The notes: generated from the letters alone by a model not told the origin. 64,000 nucleotides of DNA from Alkalihalobacillus trypoxylicola (GCF_001590785.1 NZ_LTAO01000038.1:62001-126000), one strand, 5' to 3'; shown: positions 17,200 through 26,995, counted from the stretch's first letter. A program made the numbers and translations.

Positions 17200-18417
17200 A
17201 TGTCGAAAGTAAAAGTAGAAGAATTAACGAAGGTTTTTGGTAAGAAAACAAAAAGGGCGGTTGAGCTTTTAAGAGAAAATAAAAGCAAAGACGAGATTTT
17301 AAAAGAAACAGGAATGACTGTTGGTGTAAACAAGGCAAGCTTTGAAATCAATGATGGAGAGATTTTCGTCATCATGGGACTTTCTGGTAGTGGTAAGTCA
17401 ACGATTATACGTCTCTTAAATCGTTTAATCGAACCTACGATGGGTAGTGTTTGGTTAGATGGTGAGGATTTAGCTACAATGGATGCGAAGAAATTACGAG
17501 AAGTACGGAGAAGAAAAATGGGGATGGTTTTCCAAAAATTCGGTTTATTTCCTAATAGAACCGTGCTATCTAATGTGGAGTATGGACTAGAGGTTCAAGG
17601 GATTGAAAAACCGAAAAGAAAAGCGAAAGCATTATCTTCTTTAGAACTTGTAGGTCTTAAAGGCTACGAAAAGAAATATCCAGACCAATTATCAGGTGGA
17701 ATGCAGCAACGTGTAGGTCTAGCCCGAGCACTCGCTAATAATCCTGATATTCTATTGATGGACGAAGCATTCTCTGCTTTAGACCCATTAATTAGAAAAG
17801 ATATGCAGGATGAATTGTTAGATTTACAAGAAAAAATGAAAAAAACGATTATTTTTATTACACATGATTTAGATGAGGCGTTAAGAATTGGTGACCGAAT
17901 CATGATCATGAGAGATGGAGCAATCGTTCAGACTGGTACACCTGAGGAAATATTAACGAACCCAAAAAATCAGTATGTTGAAAAGTTTGTTGAGGATGTA
18001 GACCGAGCAAAGGTGTTAACAGCTGAAAATGTAATGATTCGTCCTGAGACGATTACTTTGGATAAGGATGGGCCACGAGTTGCTATTCAAAGAATGAAGG
18101 ATGCGGGAATTTCTAGTATTTATGTGACAACTCGAGCAAAAGAACTCGTAGGTATTGTTCATGCAAATGATGTTTCTACATTAATAAAAGAGCAGAATAA
18201 GAATTTGGATTCAGTCGTAAATCGAGATATACCACAAGTATCATTGGATACTCCGATTCATGAATTATTAGATTCCTTATCTACAAGCTCAGTCCCATTA
18301 GCTGTAGTGGAGGATGGGAAGCTGAGAGGAATAATTGTTAGAGGTGCTGTTCTAGGAGCGCTTTCTGGAAATGAGGTGGACTTTGATGGATTTAATACCA
18401 CAACTACCACTAGCTGA
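17200..18417 (+). CDS. opuAA: Glycine betaine ABC importer, ATP-binding subunit
   Basis: A 405-residue ATPase. Walker A is GLSGSGKST (about 60-68), the signature LSGGMQQR lies near 163, Walker B is ILLMDEAFSALD near 183, and two CBS domains occupy the last 130 residues, as in OpuAA and ProV. CBS domains in this family sense ionic strength at the membrane, so the transporter is osmotically activated. The N-terminal extension VNKASFEIN preceded by KTKRAVELL is typical. The ATG at 17200 has AGTGAGGTG upstream. It overlaps opuAB by 32 bases, and the regulator is divergent. Confidence 0.93.
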   Translation: MSKVKVEELTKVFGKKTKRAVELLRENKSKDEILKETGMTVGVNKASFEINDGEIFVIMGLSGSGKSTIIRLLNRLIEPTMGSVWLDGEDLATMDAKKLREVRRRKMGMVFQKFGLFPNRTVLSNVEYGLEVQGIEKPKRKAKALSSLELVGLKGYEKKYPDQLSGGMQQRVGLARALANNPDILLMDEAFSALDPLIRKDMQDELLDLQEKMKKTIIFITHDLDEALRIGDRIMIMRDGAIVQTGTPEEILTNPKNQYVEKFVEDVDRAKVLTAENVMIRPETITLDKDGPRVAIQRMKDAGISSIYVTTRAKELVGIVHANDVSTLIKEQNKNLDSVVNRDIPQVSLDTPIHELLDSLSTSSVPLAVVEDGKLRGIIVRGAVLGALSGNEVDFDGFNTTTTTS

Positions 18418-19228
18418 ATGGATCCACCACTTTGTAGAATGGCTTAAAAATGCAGGAGGCTTTTTTAACGGTATTCGTTCTGTAATTGATCAATTAGTAA
18501 CTGGAATTGAATGGTTACTTGATTTTCCGCCTGCATGGTTGTTTATTTTAATCATGGTTGGATTGACGGTTTTATTAAATCGTAAAAAGTGGGGCTTAGC
18601 TGTTTTTGTACTTTTAGGATTATATTTAATTTATAACTTAGGCTATTGGGATGGTCTAATAAGAACTTTGGCCCTCGTATTAAGTAGTGGAATTATTGCC
18701 ATATTTATTGGTATACCATTAGGAATTTGGATGTCCAAAAGTAAAATTGTTGAAAGTATATTCAAACCGATACTGGATTTAATGCAGACGATGCCAGCAT
18801 TCGTTTATCTAATTCCTGCTGTAGCGTTTTTTGGGATAGGAATGGTGCCAGGTATTGTGGCGTCCGTCATTTTTGCAATGCCTCCAACGGTTCGTTTAAC
18901 AAATCTAGGAATAAAACAGGTGTCCAAGGAATTAATAGAAGCTGCCGATGCCTTCGGTTCAACGCCAGCACAAAAGCTATTTAAAGTGGAATTGCCAATG
19001 GCAAGAGGAACAATAATGGCAGGTGTGAACCAAAGTATTATGCTTGCGTTATCGATGGTCGTTATCGCTGCGATGATTGGAGCACCAGGATTAGGACAAG
19101 AGGTTTATTATGCAGTTGGACAAAATAATGTAGGTAAAGGCTTTGAAACGGGTATTGCAATTGTTATTATTGCGATTATATTAGACCGTTTAACGCAAAG
19201 CTTTAATAAAGAAAAAGTAGAAGTCTAA
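18386..19228 (+). CDS. opuAB: Glycine betaine ABC importer, permease
   Basis: A 280-residue membrane subunit with several helices, matching OpuAB and ProW. The C-terminal part holds the conserved ATPase-contact loop ELIEAADAFGSTPAQKLF-KVELP, followed by GVNQSIMLALSMVVIAAMIG, the hallmark segment of this permease group (20 residues). The start at 18386 follows GAGGTGG inside the end of opuAA, so translation is coupled. It acts with OpuAA and the lipoprotein OpuAC to import glycine betaine for osmoprotection. Confidence 0.93.
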   Translation: MDLIPQLPLAEWIHHFVEWLKNAGGFFNGIRSVIDQLVTGIEWLLDFPPAWLFILIMVGLTVLLNRKKWGLAVFVLLGLYLIYNLGYWDGLIRTLALVLSSGIIAIFIGIPLGIWMSKSKIVESIFKPILDLMQTMPAFVYLIPAVAFFGIGMVPGIVASVIFAMPPTVRLTNLGIKQVSKELIEAADAFGSTPAQKLFKVELPMARGTIMAGVNQSIMLALSMVVIAAMIGAPGLGQEVYYAVGQNNVGKGFETGIAIVIIAIILDRLTQSFNKEKVEV

Positions 19229-19289
19229 TGATGCTTAATCAAGTTTTAAACTTTGATTAATAAATAATATTTTAGAGGAGAGGTCAATT

Positions 19290-20222
19290 ATGAAAAAGAA
19301 TTGGAAACGTGCAGGGTTGGCACTTAGTATGTCAGCTGCCCTAATTTTAGCAGCTTGTGGTGACGATAGTGGAGATACAACCGATAATGATACGACAGAT
19401 GATGAAGGCAATGGTGAAGTCACTTCTAATATCGGAGAAGATTTAAACTATACGATTACTGGAATTGATGCTGGTGCAGGTGTTACTGCTGGTGCTCAAG
19501 AAGCATTAGAAGTATACGGTCTAGATGATTATGAAGTACAAGTTAGCTCAGCTGCAGCTATGGTCAGTGCGCTTGGTGAAGCCATTGCTAATGAAGAGCC
19601 AATTGTAGTAACGGGTTGGAATCCCCATTGGAAATTTGCTGAATATGAGTTGAAATATTTAGAAGATCCTGAAAATGTATTTGGAGAAGCGGAAGATATT
19701 CACACAATCACACGTTTAGGCTTAGAAGATGAGATGCCTGAAGCTGTTGAAGTATTAGGTAACTTCTTTTGGACAGAAGATGAAATGGGAGTCATCATGA
19801 ATGACATTAATGGTGGTACAGACCCTGAAGCAGCAGCACAAGATTGGTTTGATAATAACCAAGACCGAGTAGCGGAGTGGACGGATGGAGTATCTTCAGT
19901 AGATGGAGATTCAATTACATTAGCATTTGTTGCTTGGGATTCGGAGATTGCTTCTACAAATCTTATGAAGCTGGTTTTAGAGGATGTTGGATATAATGTA
20001 TCGATTAGTGCTCTTGAGAACAGCTTTATGTGGGAAGCAATTGCTTCTGGTGAAGCAGACGCAATGGTAGCAGCTTGGTTACCTATTACTCACGGTACTC
20101 AATATGAACAGTTTGAAGATCAAATTGTTGATTTAGGTGCTAACCTTGAAGGAGCAAAAGCTGGCTTAGTTGTTCCTCAATATATGGATATTACATCTAT
20201 TGAAGATTTAAAAAGTGAATAA
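19290..20222 (+). CDS. opuAC: Glycine betaine-binding lipoprotein
   Basis: A 310-residue lipoprotein with signal sequence and lipobox LILAAC, followed by a very acidic linker rich in Asp and Thr. The mature OpuAC domain keeps betaine-pocket tryptophan segments such as VTGWNPHWKF and FVAWDSEIAS. It delivers glycine betaine to OpuAB. AGAGGAGAGG stands before the ATG, 61 bases after opuAB. The acidic linker is more pronounced than in B. subtilis as I know it, which would fit a saline or alkaline habitat. The operon ends with a strong terminator. Confidence 0.93.
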   Translation: MKKNWKRAGLALSMSAALILAACGDDSGDTTDNDTTDDEGNGEVTSNIGEDLNYTITGIDAGAGVTAGAQEALEVYGLDDYEVQVSSAAAMVSALGEAIANEEPIVVTGWNPHWKFAEYELKYLEDPENVFGEAEDIHTITRLGLEDEMPEAVEVLGNFFWTEDEMGVIMNDINGGTDPEAAAQDWFDNNQDRVAEWTDGVSSVDGDSITLAFVAWDSEIASTNLMKLVLEDVGYNVSISALENSFMWEAIASGEADAMVAAWLPITHGTQYEQFEDQIVDLGANLEGAKAGLVVPQYMDITSIEDLKSE

Positions 20223-20230
20223 CACCTTCT

Positions 20231-20265
20231 AACCGAATTAGAATTTATTCTAATTCGGTTTTTTT
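20231..20265 (+). terminator. Terminator of the opuA operon
   Basis: AACCGAATTAGAA pairs perfectly with TTCTAATTCGGTT around a short loop and is followed by a T-run. Confidence 0.92.
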
Positions 20266-20325
20266 ATATTTAAGGAGAAGCAATTCGTAAAGAGCCTATA
20301 AGAAATGGTTTTTAGAAATAGTAGA

Positions 20326-20463
20326 GAAAACGGTTTCCTATATAAAAAGGAAATACTAGAAAAAAATATAAAAAAATTAAAAAAAATATTGAAAAATACG
20401 AATATTAGATATAAAATTACTTTTGTAAACGTTTCCTTACATCTATTATGGAAACCGATTTCC
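20326..20463. promoter_or_regulatory. Cluster of three LacI-type operator-like sites
   Basis: Similar near-palindromes occur at 20326-20337 (GAAAACGGTTTC), 20425-20436 (GTAAACGTTTCC) and 20450-20463 (GGAAACCGATTTCC). They lie before a sugar-binding protein gene whose operon neighbour encodes a LacI regulator. CcpA could also use them. The remainder of this 310-base gap is AT-rich and without a credible gene. Confidence 0.55.
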
Positions 20464-20532
20464 TTAAAGGTGGTGAAAACATCTAATTTTTTTGAAGGAT
20501 GATATTTATTTTATACTAAGGGGGATTTTAGA

Positions 20533-21831
20533 GTGAAAAAAATTCTAAGTTTTAGTATCTTAATTTTGTTGGCTATGGTTATGGTTGCTTGTAATAACGA
20601 TGAGGAAGCAAGTTCTGAAAACGGAAATGAGCAAGAGAATAATAGTGGTGAGCAAGTTCAGTTAACTTTTTGGGGGTTCGGTTCAACTAACTATGAAGAG
20701 CTAGCAAAAGAGTATGAAGAGATGAATCCAAACATAAAAATAAATGTTAGAATCGCTGAAACAGCCGATCATCATGATGCCCTTTTTACAGCATTATCTG
20801 CTGGTAGTGGAGCACCAGATATGGCTATGTTAGAAATTGACCAGCTTGACCGCTTCAAGCAAGCACAAGATCGATTTGCTAATTTATATGATTATGGTGC
20901 GAGTGAAGTTCAAGATTTATACTTAGATTGGAAATGGGAAACAGCCGAGAATTTAGAAGGTGATTTCTTATTGGGAATGCCTACTGATATTGGACCGAAA
21001 GCTCTTTATTACCGAGTTGACGTTTTTGAAGAAGCGGGACTACCAACGGATCCAGATGAAGTGTCTGCATTAATTAATTCTCCAGAAGCACTAATTGAAG
21101 CTGGAACTCAAGTGAAAGAAAATACAGGAAAACCTTTTGTCGATAGTATGGAAATGGCCTACAGAGCCTACCTAGATCCTATCGAGGAAACCTATTTAAA
21201 TCCAGAAGGTGAATTATTACTTGAAAATGCGGGAAATCAGGTGAAAGAGGCTTATGATTATGCTGTACAACTAAATGAATTAGGTTTAGTAGGGAACTTT
21301 GAATTATGGTCAGCTGAATGGTCTAATGCGGTGAATCAAGGAGATTTCGCAGCAAAATTAGGAGCAGGTTGGTTGAAAGGCTGGATGGAAGGGAATGCTC
21401 CAGAAGCATCTGGTTACTTTAGAGTAGCAACACTTCCTTCAGAATTTGCAGCAAACTGGGGAGGCTCCTTCATCTCAGTTCCAGCTGAAACAGACCATCC
21501 GCAAGAAGCTTATGATTTTATCGAGTGGTTAGTTTCACCTGAAAGCCAATTGAAATCTTCATTAAGTCATGGAATGTTTCCTTCTGCACCATCTGTCTAT
21601 GAAATGGAAGAGTTCACAGCGAGTGAAGATGAGTTTTTCGGAGGTCAAAATACCGCAGAAGTATTCATTGAAGCTGTAGAGGATATTAATGGAACCGTTT
21701 ATAAAGGTGAACGATATTTCCCAATACATCAACATATAGTAAATGCTTTAGAAAATGTCCAGCAAGGTGGAGATCCTGAGACAGAATGGGAAGAAGCAGT
21801 AAAACGAGCAAAAGATACAATGAGTCGCTAG
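20533..21831 (+). CDS. Sugar-binding lipoprotein of an ABC importer (family 1)
   Basis: A 432-residue lipoprotein with lipobox MVMVAC near residue 20 and an acidic Asn/Glu-rich linker. The mature part has the family-1 fold, with LTFWGFGSTNYEELAKEYEE (20 residues) at its start. It binds an oligosaccharide outside the cell and feeds the two following permeases. The start is GTG at 20533 preceded by AAGGGGGAT. Its operon also encodes a LacI regulator and a GH1 beta-glucosidase, so beta-glucosides such as cellobiose are the likely ligands. Three operator-like sites precede it. Confidence 0.87.
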   Translation: MKKILSFSILILLAMVMVACNNDEEASSENGNEQENNSGEQVQLTFWGFGSTNYEELAKEYEEMNPNIKINVRIAETADHHDALFTALSAGSGAPDMAMLEIDQLDRFKQAQDRFANLYDYGASEVQDLYLDWKWETAENLEGDFLLGMPTDIGPKALYYRVDVFEEAGLPTDPDEVSALINSPEALIEAGTQVKENTGKPFVDSMEMAYRAYLDPIEETYLNPEGELLLENAGNQVKEAYDYAVQLNELGLVGNFELWSAEWSNAVNQGDFAAKLGAGWLKGWMEGNAPEASGYFRVATLPSEFAANWGGSFISVPAETDHPQEAYDFIEWLVSPESQLKSSLSHGMFPSAPSVYEMEEFTASEDEFFGGQNTAEVFIEAVEDINGTVYKGERYFPIHQHIVNALENVQQGGDPETEWEEAVKRAKDTMSR

Positions 21832-21901
21832 GCTTAGATAAATATTTGAATGTTGGGTATGTATCATTACATACCCAACCTATATAGAAGGAGGGAGTAC
21901 G

Positions 21902-22822
21902 ATGGGTCCTTTAAGTCGGAATAAGCGATTATCAGAAGCCAAAAAGGATATGCTCTCAGGTTATCTATACATTTCTCCATTCTTTATCATTTTTGCTATT
22001 GTTGGATTATACCCCGCTTTATTCAGTATTTATTTAGCTTTTCAAAGATGGAATGGTCTTGGTGCGATGGAGTTTGTTGGCTTAAATAATTTTAAAATTA
22101 TTTTATTTGATCCACTCTTTTGGAAATCATTATATAACACGATTATTATCGGTTTGTTAGGAACGGCACCGCAAATCGTGGTAGGGATTATTTTAGCATT
22201 TCTACTGAATATCACTTTCTTAAAATTTAAAAATTTCTTTCGCGTAACTATTTTTATGCCTTACATAACCTCTATGGTTGCGGTAGCATTAATTTTCAGT
22301 GTTCTATTTAGCAATCATGAAACGGCATTAGCTAATTATGTAATGGGTTTATTTGGGTTCGACCCAGTGAACTGGGCGTCTTCAGAGTGGGGAACTAAAA
22401 TAGCTATTTCCATAATGGTCTTTTGGAGATGGGTTGGATATAACACGATTATCTATTTAGCGGGACTTCAGTCAATATCACAGGAATATTATGAAGCAGC
22501 GACTATTGATGGAGCTAACAAACTGCAGCAGTTGCTTTATATTACGATTCCGTTATTGAGACCATTTATTGTCCTGACCGTCTTTTTTGCTACAGTAGGA
22601 GCACTACAATTATTTGCAGAACCGACTGTATTCTTAGGAAATTCTGCTTTTACTAGAGATGAAGCGATGACGGTGGTCATGTACTTATATAGGGATGCGT
22701 TTACTTTACAATCCTTTGGAACCGCATCAGCAACAGCGATTATCTTATTAATTATCATAACGATATTCTCTGCTATTAATGTATTCTTTACTTCAGGATT
22801 CCGTAGAAGGAGGGTAAGGTAA
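21902..22822 (+). CDS. Sugar ABC importer permease (MalF-like)
   Basis: A 306-residue permease with about six membrane helices. The EAA loop reads EYYEAATIDGANKLQQLLY about two-thirds through. GAAGGAGGG precedes the ATG. Its stop codon overlaps the start of the next permease by one base, indicating coupled translation. With the second permease it forms the membrane channel of the beta-glucoside importer. No ATPase gene is present, so a shared MsmX-type ATPase is inferred. Confidence 0.9.
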   Translation: MGPLSRNKRLSEAKKDMLSGYLYISPFFIIFAIVGLYPALFSIYLAFQRWNGLGAMEFVGLNNFKIILFDPLFWKSLYNTIIIGLLGTAPQIVVGIILAFLLNITFLKFKNFFRVTIFMPYITSMVAVALIFSVLFSNHETALANYVMGLFGFDPVNWASSEWGTKIAISIMVFWRWVGYNTIIYLAGLQSISQEYYEAATIDGANKLQQLLYITIPLLRPFIVLTVFFATVGALQLFAEPTVFLGNSAFTRDEAMTVVMYLYRDAFTLQSFGTASATAIILLIIITIFSAINVFFTSGFRRRRVR

Positions 22823-23664
22823 TGGTAGAGACCAATCAAAAAAAGAAATTTTCTTTTAGTAAATTAGGGATGTATTTGTTTTTATCTCTAGCATCCATTT
22901 TATCATTATTTCCATTTTATTGGATGTTTGTAATGGCTACAAATCCAAGTGCTGCCTTTAATTCTATTCCACCTACACTTTTACCTGGCAGCTTACTTAT
23001 ACAAAACTTTGAGAAAGTGTTAAGCACGATTAATTTCTTTAAAGCGATGGGGAATACCATTCTATTGTGCTCTATCGTAACAATCGTCGTTCTTTTTATT
23101 AGCTCCTTAGCGGGATTTGCTTTTGCTAAATTTAAATTTCCGGGGAAAAATATCCTTTTTATTGCTATATTATTAACGATGATTATTCCACCACAGTTAG
23201 GATTAATTCCACAATATTATTTAATCGCTAACTTAGGACTGTTAGACACTATACAAGGTGTGGCTATTTTATTCTTTTTAAATCCATTAGGGATATTTTT
23301 AATGAGACAGTATGTCGCAAATTCTGTTCCTGATGAATTAATAGAAGCAGCGAAAATTGATGGTTGTTCCCATTTTAAAATCTATAGAAGTATAGTATTA
23401 CCAATCATCCTTCCTGCGTTTGCTACATTAGGAATTATTGTTTTTACAGCTGTATGGGGAGAGTTCCTATGGCAATTTACCATTTTAAGAAGTCCGGATA
23501 TGTATACGATTCAAGTAGCGCTAGCAACTTTAAATAGCACCTACAATATCGATTATGGAATGGTTATGTCTGGAGTGTTTTGGGCTACTTTACCATTACT
23601 AATCATATTCTTATTGTTTAATAAATTATTTATTTCAAGTATTACCGAGGGCGCTGTAAAGTAA
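22822..23664 (+). CDS. Sugar ABC importer permease (MalG-like)
   Basis: A 280-residue permease with about six helices and an EAA loop reading ELIEAAKIDGCSHFKIYRSI (20 residues). It starts by a one-base overlap with the previous gene (TAATG) and has AGAAGGAGGG just upstream inside that gene. It completes the heterodimeric channel of the importer. The LacI gene begins about 90 bases later in the same direction, without a clear terminator between them, so it is probably part of the same transcript. Confidence 0.9.
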   Translation: MVETNQKKKFSFSKLGMYLFLSLASILSLFPFYWMFVMATNPSAAFNSIPPTLLPGSLLIQNFEKVLSTINFFKAMGNTILLCSIVTIVVLFISSLAGFAFAKFKFPGKNILFIAILLTMIIPPQLGLIPQYYLIANLGLLDTIQGVAILFFLNPLGIFLMRQYVANSVPDELIEAAKIDGCSHFKIYRSIVLPIILPAFATLGIIVFTAVWGEFLWQFTILRSPDMYTIQVALATLNSTYNIDYGMVMSGVFWATLPLLIIFLLFNKLFISSITEGAVK

Positions 23665-23755
23665 GAGACAACATGAAGAAGAGATTTTAAATTGTCATTT
23701 TGTTTGATATTTTATAATCTAAAGTAAACAAAATTACAATAAAGGACATAGATAA

Positions 23756-24781
23756 ATGAACTTAACGATAAAAGATATTGCCAAAAAAGCTGGAGTTTCA
23801 CCTGGTACCGTGTCTAAAATCATAAATAATTATGGTGGGATTAGCCATAAAACGAGAGAAAGAGTGCTAGATATTATTTCTGAAACAGGTTATCAGCCTA
23901 CTTTTTCAGCAAAATCTTTAGCAACTAAGAAATCAAATTTAATTGGGCTGATTCATGCTGGAAAGTTTAATGTGGAATTTACTCATCCATTTTTTAATGA
24001 GGTCGTGACAAGCTTTAAAAAAGCTATTGGTATGCTTGGTTATGACATTATTATGTTTTCAAATGAGCATTTTCATAAAAACAATGCGAGCTATTTAGCT
24101 CGTTGCTCTCACTTTAATGTAGATGGGTGCCTTATTATTGCGGGTGAAGAAGTAGAAGATTCTATTTATGAATTAGCTCAACATGGTATGCCTTGTGTAG
24201 GCATTGACATAGAACTAAATGAGCCTAATTCGAGCTATGTCATGACAGATAACATTAGTATTGCCCGAAAGGTCGTTCAACACTTTTACTTACATGGAAT
24301 AAAAGATATTGGTTATATTGGAGGCAGAAAAGATTCCGTTATCTCTATGTATAGAGAACGAGGTTTTATAGATGTCATGAATCAATTTGGACTAACGATT
24401 AACCAAGAATGGATTGAATATGGTGATTTCCATGAAGAAAGTGGTTATGAGGCAATGAAAAAGATTTTACAAAAAAATTCACTCCCTCAAGCCATTTTTG
24501 CAGCTTCTGATTTAATGGCAATAGGGGCTATTAGAGCCCTGAAGGAATATGATTTACAAGTACCAAAAGACATAAAAATCATAGGGGTAGATGATATAGA
24601 TGCTTGTCGTTTTATTGAGCCAAAATTAACGACTATTAGACAGGATAAGAAGAGGCTAGGGAAATTATCAGCTCATTTATTGGATGATTTAATTATAGGA
24701 AAATCACAAATTAAACCTGTATTTATCGATTCTGAGCTTATCGTCAGAGAGTCATGTGGTCATAATGAGATGGAACATTAA
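23756..24781 (+). CDS. LacI-family transcriptional regulator
   Basis: A 341-residue regulator. The N-terminal LacI helix-turn-helix is clear (LTIKDIAKKAGVSPGTVSKI, 20 residues), followed by the hinge region and a periplasmic-binding-like sensor domain with ASDLMAIGAIRAL and IIGVDDIDACRFIEP. It probably binds the three operator-like sites before the importer gene and is released by a beta-glucoside. It lies between the permease genes and the GH1 gene, 22 bases before the latter, so it is likely auto-regulated as part of the operon. Confidence 0.9.
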   Translation: MNLTIKDIAKKAGVSPGTVSKIINNYGGISHKTRERVLDIISETGYQPTFSAKSLATKKSNLIGLIHAGKFNVEFTHPFFNEVVTSFKKAIGMLGYDIIMFSNEHFHKNNASYLARCSHFNVDGCLIIAGEEVEDSIYELAQHGMPCVGIDIELNEPNSSYVMTDNISIARKVVQHFYLHGIKDIGYIGGRKDSVISMYRERGFIDVMNQFGLTINQEWIEYGDFHEESGYEAMKKILQKNSLPQAIFAASDLMAIGAIRALKEYDLQVPKDIKIIGVDDIDACRFIEPKLTTIRQDKKRLGKLSAHLLDDLIIGKSQIKPVFIDSELIVRESCGHNEMEH

Positions 24782-24803
24782 ATGAATGGTGATGGAGGTA
24801 TAT

Positions 24804-26144
24804 ATGGCAATTATAAAATTTCCAGAGCATTTTAAGTGGGGGGCTGCTACAGCTGCCTATCAAATTGAAGGGGCTGTAAAGGAAGGAGGAAGAGGTGAGT
24901 CTATATGGGACCGATTTTCTCATACTCCTGGTAAAGTCATAAATGGAGACAATGGAGATATAGCTTGTGACAGCTATCACCTTTATAGAGAAGATATTGC
25001 TTTAATGAAGGATTTAGGGATATCAGTCTATCGTTTCTCTATTTCGTGGCCGCGAATTTTCCCAGAAGGGATAGGTAAAGTAAATGAAGAAGGTGTAAAA
25101 TATTATCATGATTTTGTGGATGAACTCCTTCATAATGGAATTGAACCGATGTGTACCCTTTACCATTGGGATTTACCACAGGCATTACAAGATAAGGGTG
25201 GTTGGGCTAACCGAGAAACGATAGAAGCTTTTGGGCAATATGCCAGCTTTATGTTTCAAGAATTTAAAGGAAAAATTTCTAAATGGCTTACGATTAATGA
25301 GCCATGGTGTGTTTCGTTTTTATCTAATTATTTAGGAGCACATGCACCAGGAAATAAAGACCTTCAATTAGCAACGACCATTTCTCATCATCTATTAGTC
25401 GCTCATGGACTTGCCGTAAGTCAGTTTCGGAAGATAGGTGAAGGAGAAATTGGCTTTGCTCCTAATTTAGAGTGGCTTGAACCATTTAGTAATAAAGAGG
25501 AAGACATTCAGGCGTGTAATAGAGGGATTGCATGGTTTATTGAATGGTTTATGGATCCAGTTTTTCACGGAAAATATCCTGAATTCTTACTCGACTGGTT
25601 TAAAGATAAAGGAGTCACACTTTCAATAGATGAGGGAGATATGGAACAAATCTCACAACCTATTGATATTCTAGGAATTAATTATTATACAGGCAGTGTT
25701 GGCAGATATAAAGAAGGAGAAGGCTTGTTTGACCTTGAACCTATTGATATTGGATACGCTAAAACCGATATTGGCTGGAATATTTACCCTGAGGGCTTTT
25801 ATAAAGCATTACATAAGTTGAAGGTCCAGTATGGTGATATTCCGATCTATATAACTGAAAACGGTGCTTGCTATAATGATGAAGTAGAAAATGGAGAAGT
25901 GAAGGATACAAGAAGAATAGAATATTTAAAACAGCATTTAATCTCTTTAAAGAGAGCGATTGATTCAGGTGTAAACATACAAGGCTACTTAACTTGGTCT
26001 TTGCTAGACAACTTCGAATGGGCTGAAGGTTATGATATGCGCTTTGGATTAATTCATATTAATTTTAAGACACTAGCTAGAACAAAAAAAGATAGTTATT
26101 TTTGGTATAAACAAATGATTGGTAATACTTGGTTTGAGAGATAA
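24804..26144 (+). CDS. GH1 beta-glucosidase
   Basis: A 446-residue family 1 glycosidase of usual length, without signal peptide. It begins FPEHFKWGAATAAYQIEGA, the classic GH1 start. The acid/base Glu166 is in TINEPW and the nucleophile Glu352 is in ITENGACYND. The C-terminal WSLLDNFEWAEGY is part of the aglycone and glycone pocket. It hydrolyses imported beta-glucosides such as cellobiose in the cytoplasm; phospho-glucoside specificity is less likely because uptake is by an ABC importer. Start 24804 is chosen as GGAGG lies five bases upstream; an in-frame ATG at 24786 is weaker. A terminator follows. Confidence 0.92.
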   Translation: MAIIKFPEHFKWGAATAAYQIEGAVKEGGRGESIWDRFSHTPGKVINGDNGDIACDSYHLYREDIALMKDLGISVYRFSISWPRIFPEGIGKVNEEGVKYYHDFVDELLHNGIEPMCTLYHWDLPQALQDKGGWANRETIEAFGQYASFMFQEFKGKISKWLTINEPWCVSFLSNYLGAHAPGNKDLQLATTISHHLLVAHGLAVSQFRKIGEGEIGFAPNLEWLEPFSNKEEDIQACNRGIAWFIEWFMDPVFHGKYPEFLLDWFKDKGVTLSIDEGDMEQISQPIDILGINYYTGSVGRYKEGEGLFDLEPIDIGYAKTDIGWNIYPEGFYKALHKLKVQYGDIPIYITENGACYNDEVENGEVKDTRRIEYLKQHLISLKRAIDSGVNIQGYLTWSLLDNFEWAEGYDMRFGLIHINFKTLARTKKDSYFWYKQMIGNTWFER

Positions 26145-26195
26145 ATCGTATATGATTCATCCATTTTAATGAATAGCTAGAATTGAGGAAATAAG

Positions 26196-26227
26196 AGCTC
26201 TTGTGCTAATTCTCACAAGAGCTTTTT
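26196..26227 (+). terminator. Terminator after the GH1 gene
   Basis: AGCTCTTGTG pairs with CACAAGAGCT and a short T-run follows. Only partial termination is likely because the YesL-like gene begins shortly after. Confidence 0.7.
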
Positions 26228-26258
26228 CAAAAGAGAATGATAGAAAGTGGGAATAGTT

Positions 26259-26879
26259 ATGTGGCAAAATAAGATTCAAAGTTTACTTGAAACATTTGGT
26301 GCTTTCATTATTTTAAATATACTTTGGCTATTATTTTGTTTACCGGTTGTAACGATATTTCCGGCAACTATTACTTTATTTAGTATAGTAAGAGGTTGGA
26401 GTAAAGACGGAATCGACTATCAAATAACAAAGCAATTTTTGAGCGAATTTAAAGAAAATTGGAAGCGGTATTTTTGGATGGGTCTGACATGGTTGGCAAG
26501 TGGTTTCATACTATTTGTTTATTATTATTTTGTACTTTCTCTACAAATTCCAGGTAAAAGCGTGTTCATAGGTTTATTATTTATCAGTACATTTTTATAT
26601 ATAGGAATGACGATTTATTGCTTTTCCTTAAGTGTCCATTTTGAGCTATCACATTTAACCGTCATTAAAAATGCTTTTTTCCTATCAATCGGAAGAATAG
26701 GATCAACTATTTTCTCGATCTTTATCGTTTTACTCATCGTCCTGTTAAGCTATTTCTTTTCCTTATTTTTCTGGATAAGTGGAAGCGTAGCGGCTTATGC
26801 GATTTATTCGATTATTAGTAAAAGAAATGCAGAAATTTGGTTTAAAGGAGAATCAGAGTTAACGGAACCGAATGGTTAG
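26259..26879 (+). CDS. YesL-like membrane protein (DUF624)
   Basis: About 206 residues with roughly five membrane helices. The start MWQNKIQSLLETFGAFIILN and the segment LLFCLPVVTIFPAT are typical of the DUF624/YesL family (W..F.LP.VT..PA). These proteins are commonly encoded beside sugar ABC importers that lack an ATPase, and their molecular role is unproven. Start 26259 is preferred; GTG at 26247 is the longer option. It probably serves the beta-glucoside importer, though a terminator-like hairpin separates it from the GH1 gene. Confidence 0.75.
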   Translation: MWQNKIQSLLETFGAFIILNILWLLFCLPVVTIFPATITLFSIVRGWSKDGIDYQITKQFLSEFKENWKRYFWMGLTWLASGFILFVYYYFVLSLQIPGKSVFIGLLFISTFLYIGMTIYCFSLSVHFELSHLTVIKNAFFLSIGRIGSTIFSIFIVLLIVLLSYFFSLFFWISGSVAAYAIYSIISKRNAEIWFKGESELTEPNG

Positions 26880-26914
26880 AAGGAAAAGGAGAATCGAAAT
26901 TAAATAAGAATTAG

Positions 26915-26954
26915 AAAAACCGATGATATGCTCTCCATCATGTCATCGGTTTTT
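26915..26954. terminator. Bidirectional terminator
   Basis: AAAAACCGATGA pairs with TCATCGGTTTTT between the YesL-like gene and the minus-strand kinase genes. A-runs and T-runs flank it, so it can serve both directions. Confidence 0.85.
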
Positions 26955-26995
26955 GTTCGTTATTTGAAAGGAATTCTGTTTACAAATGTTCATTC

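Noticed and set aside
20305-20502. 65-codon ORF before the sugar-binding protein gene
   Set aside because: Lys/Asn-rich AT-bias product with no ribosome site; it overlaps operator-like sites.
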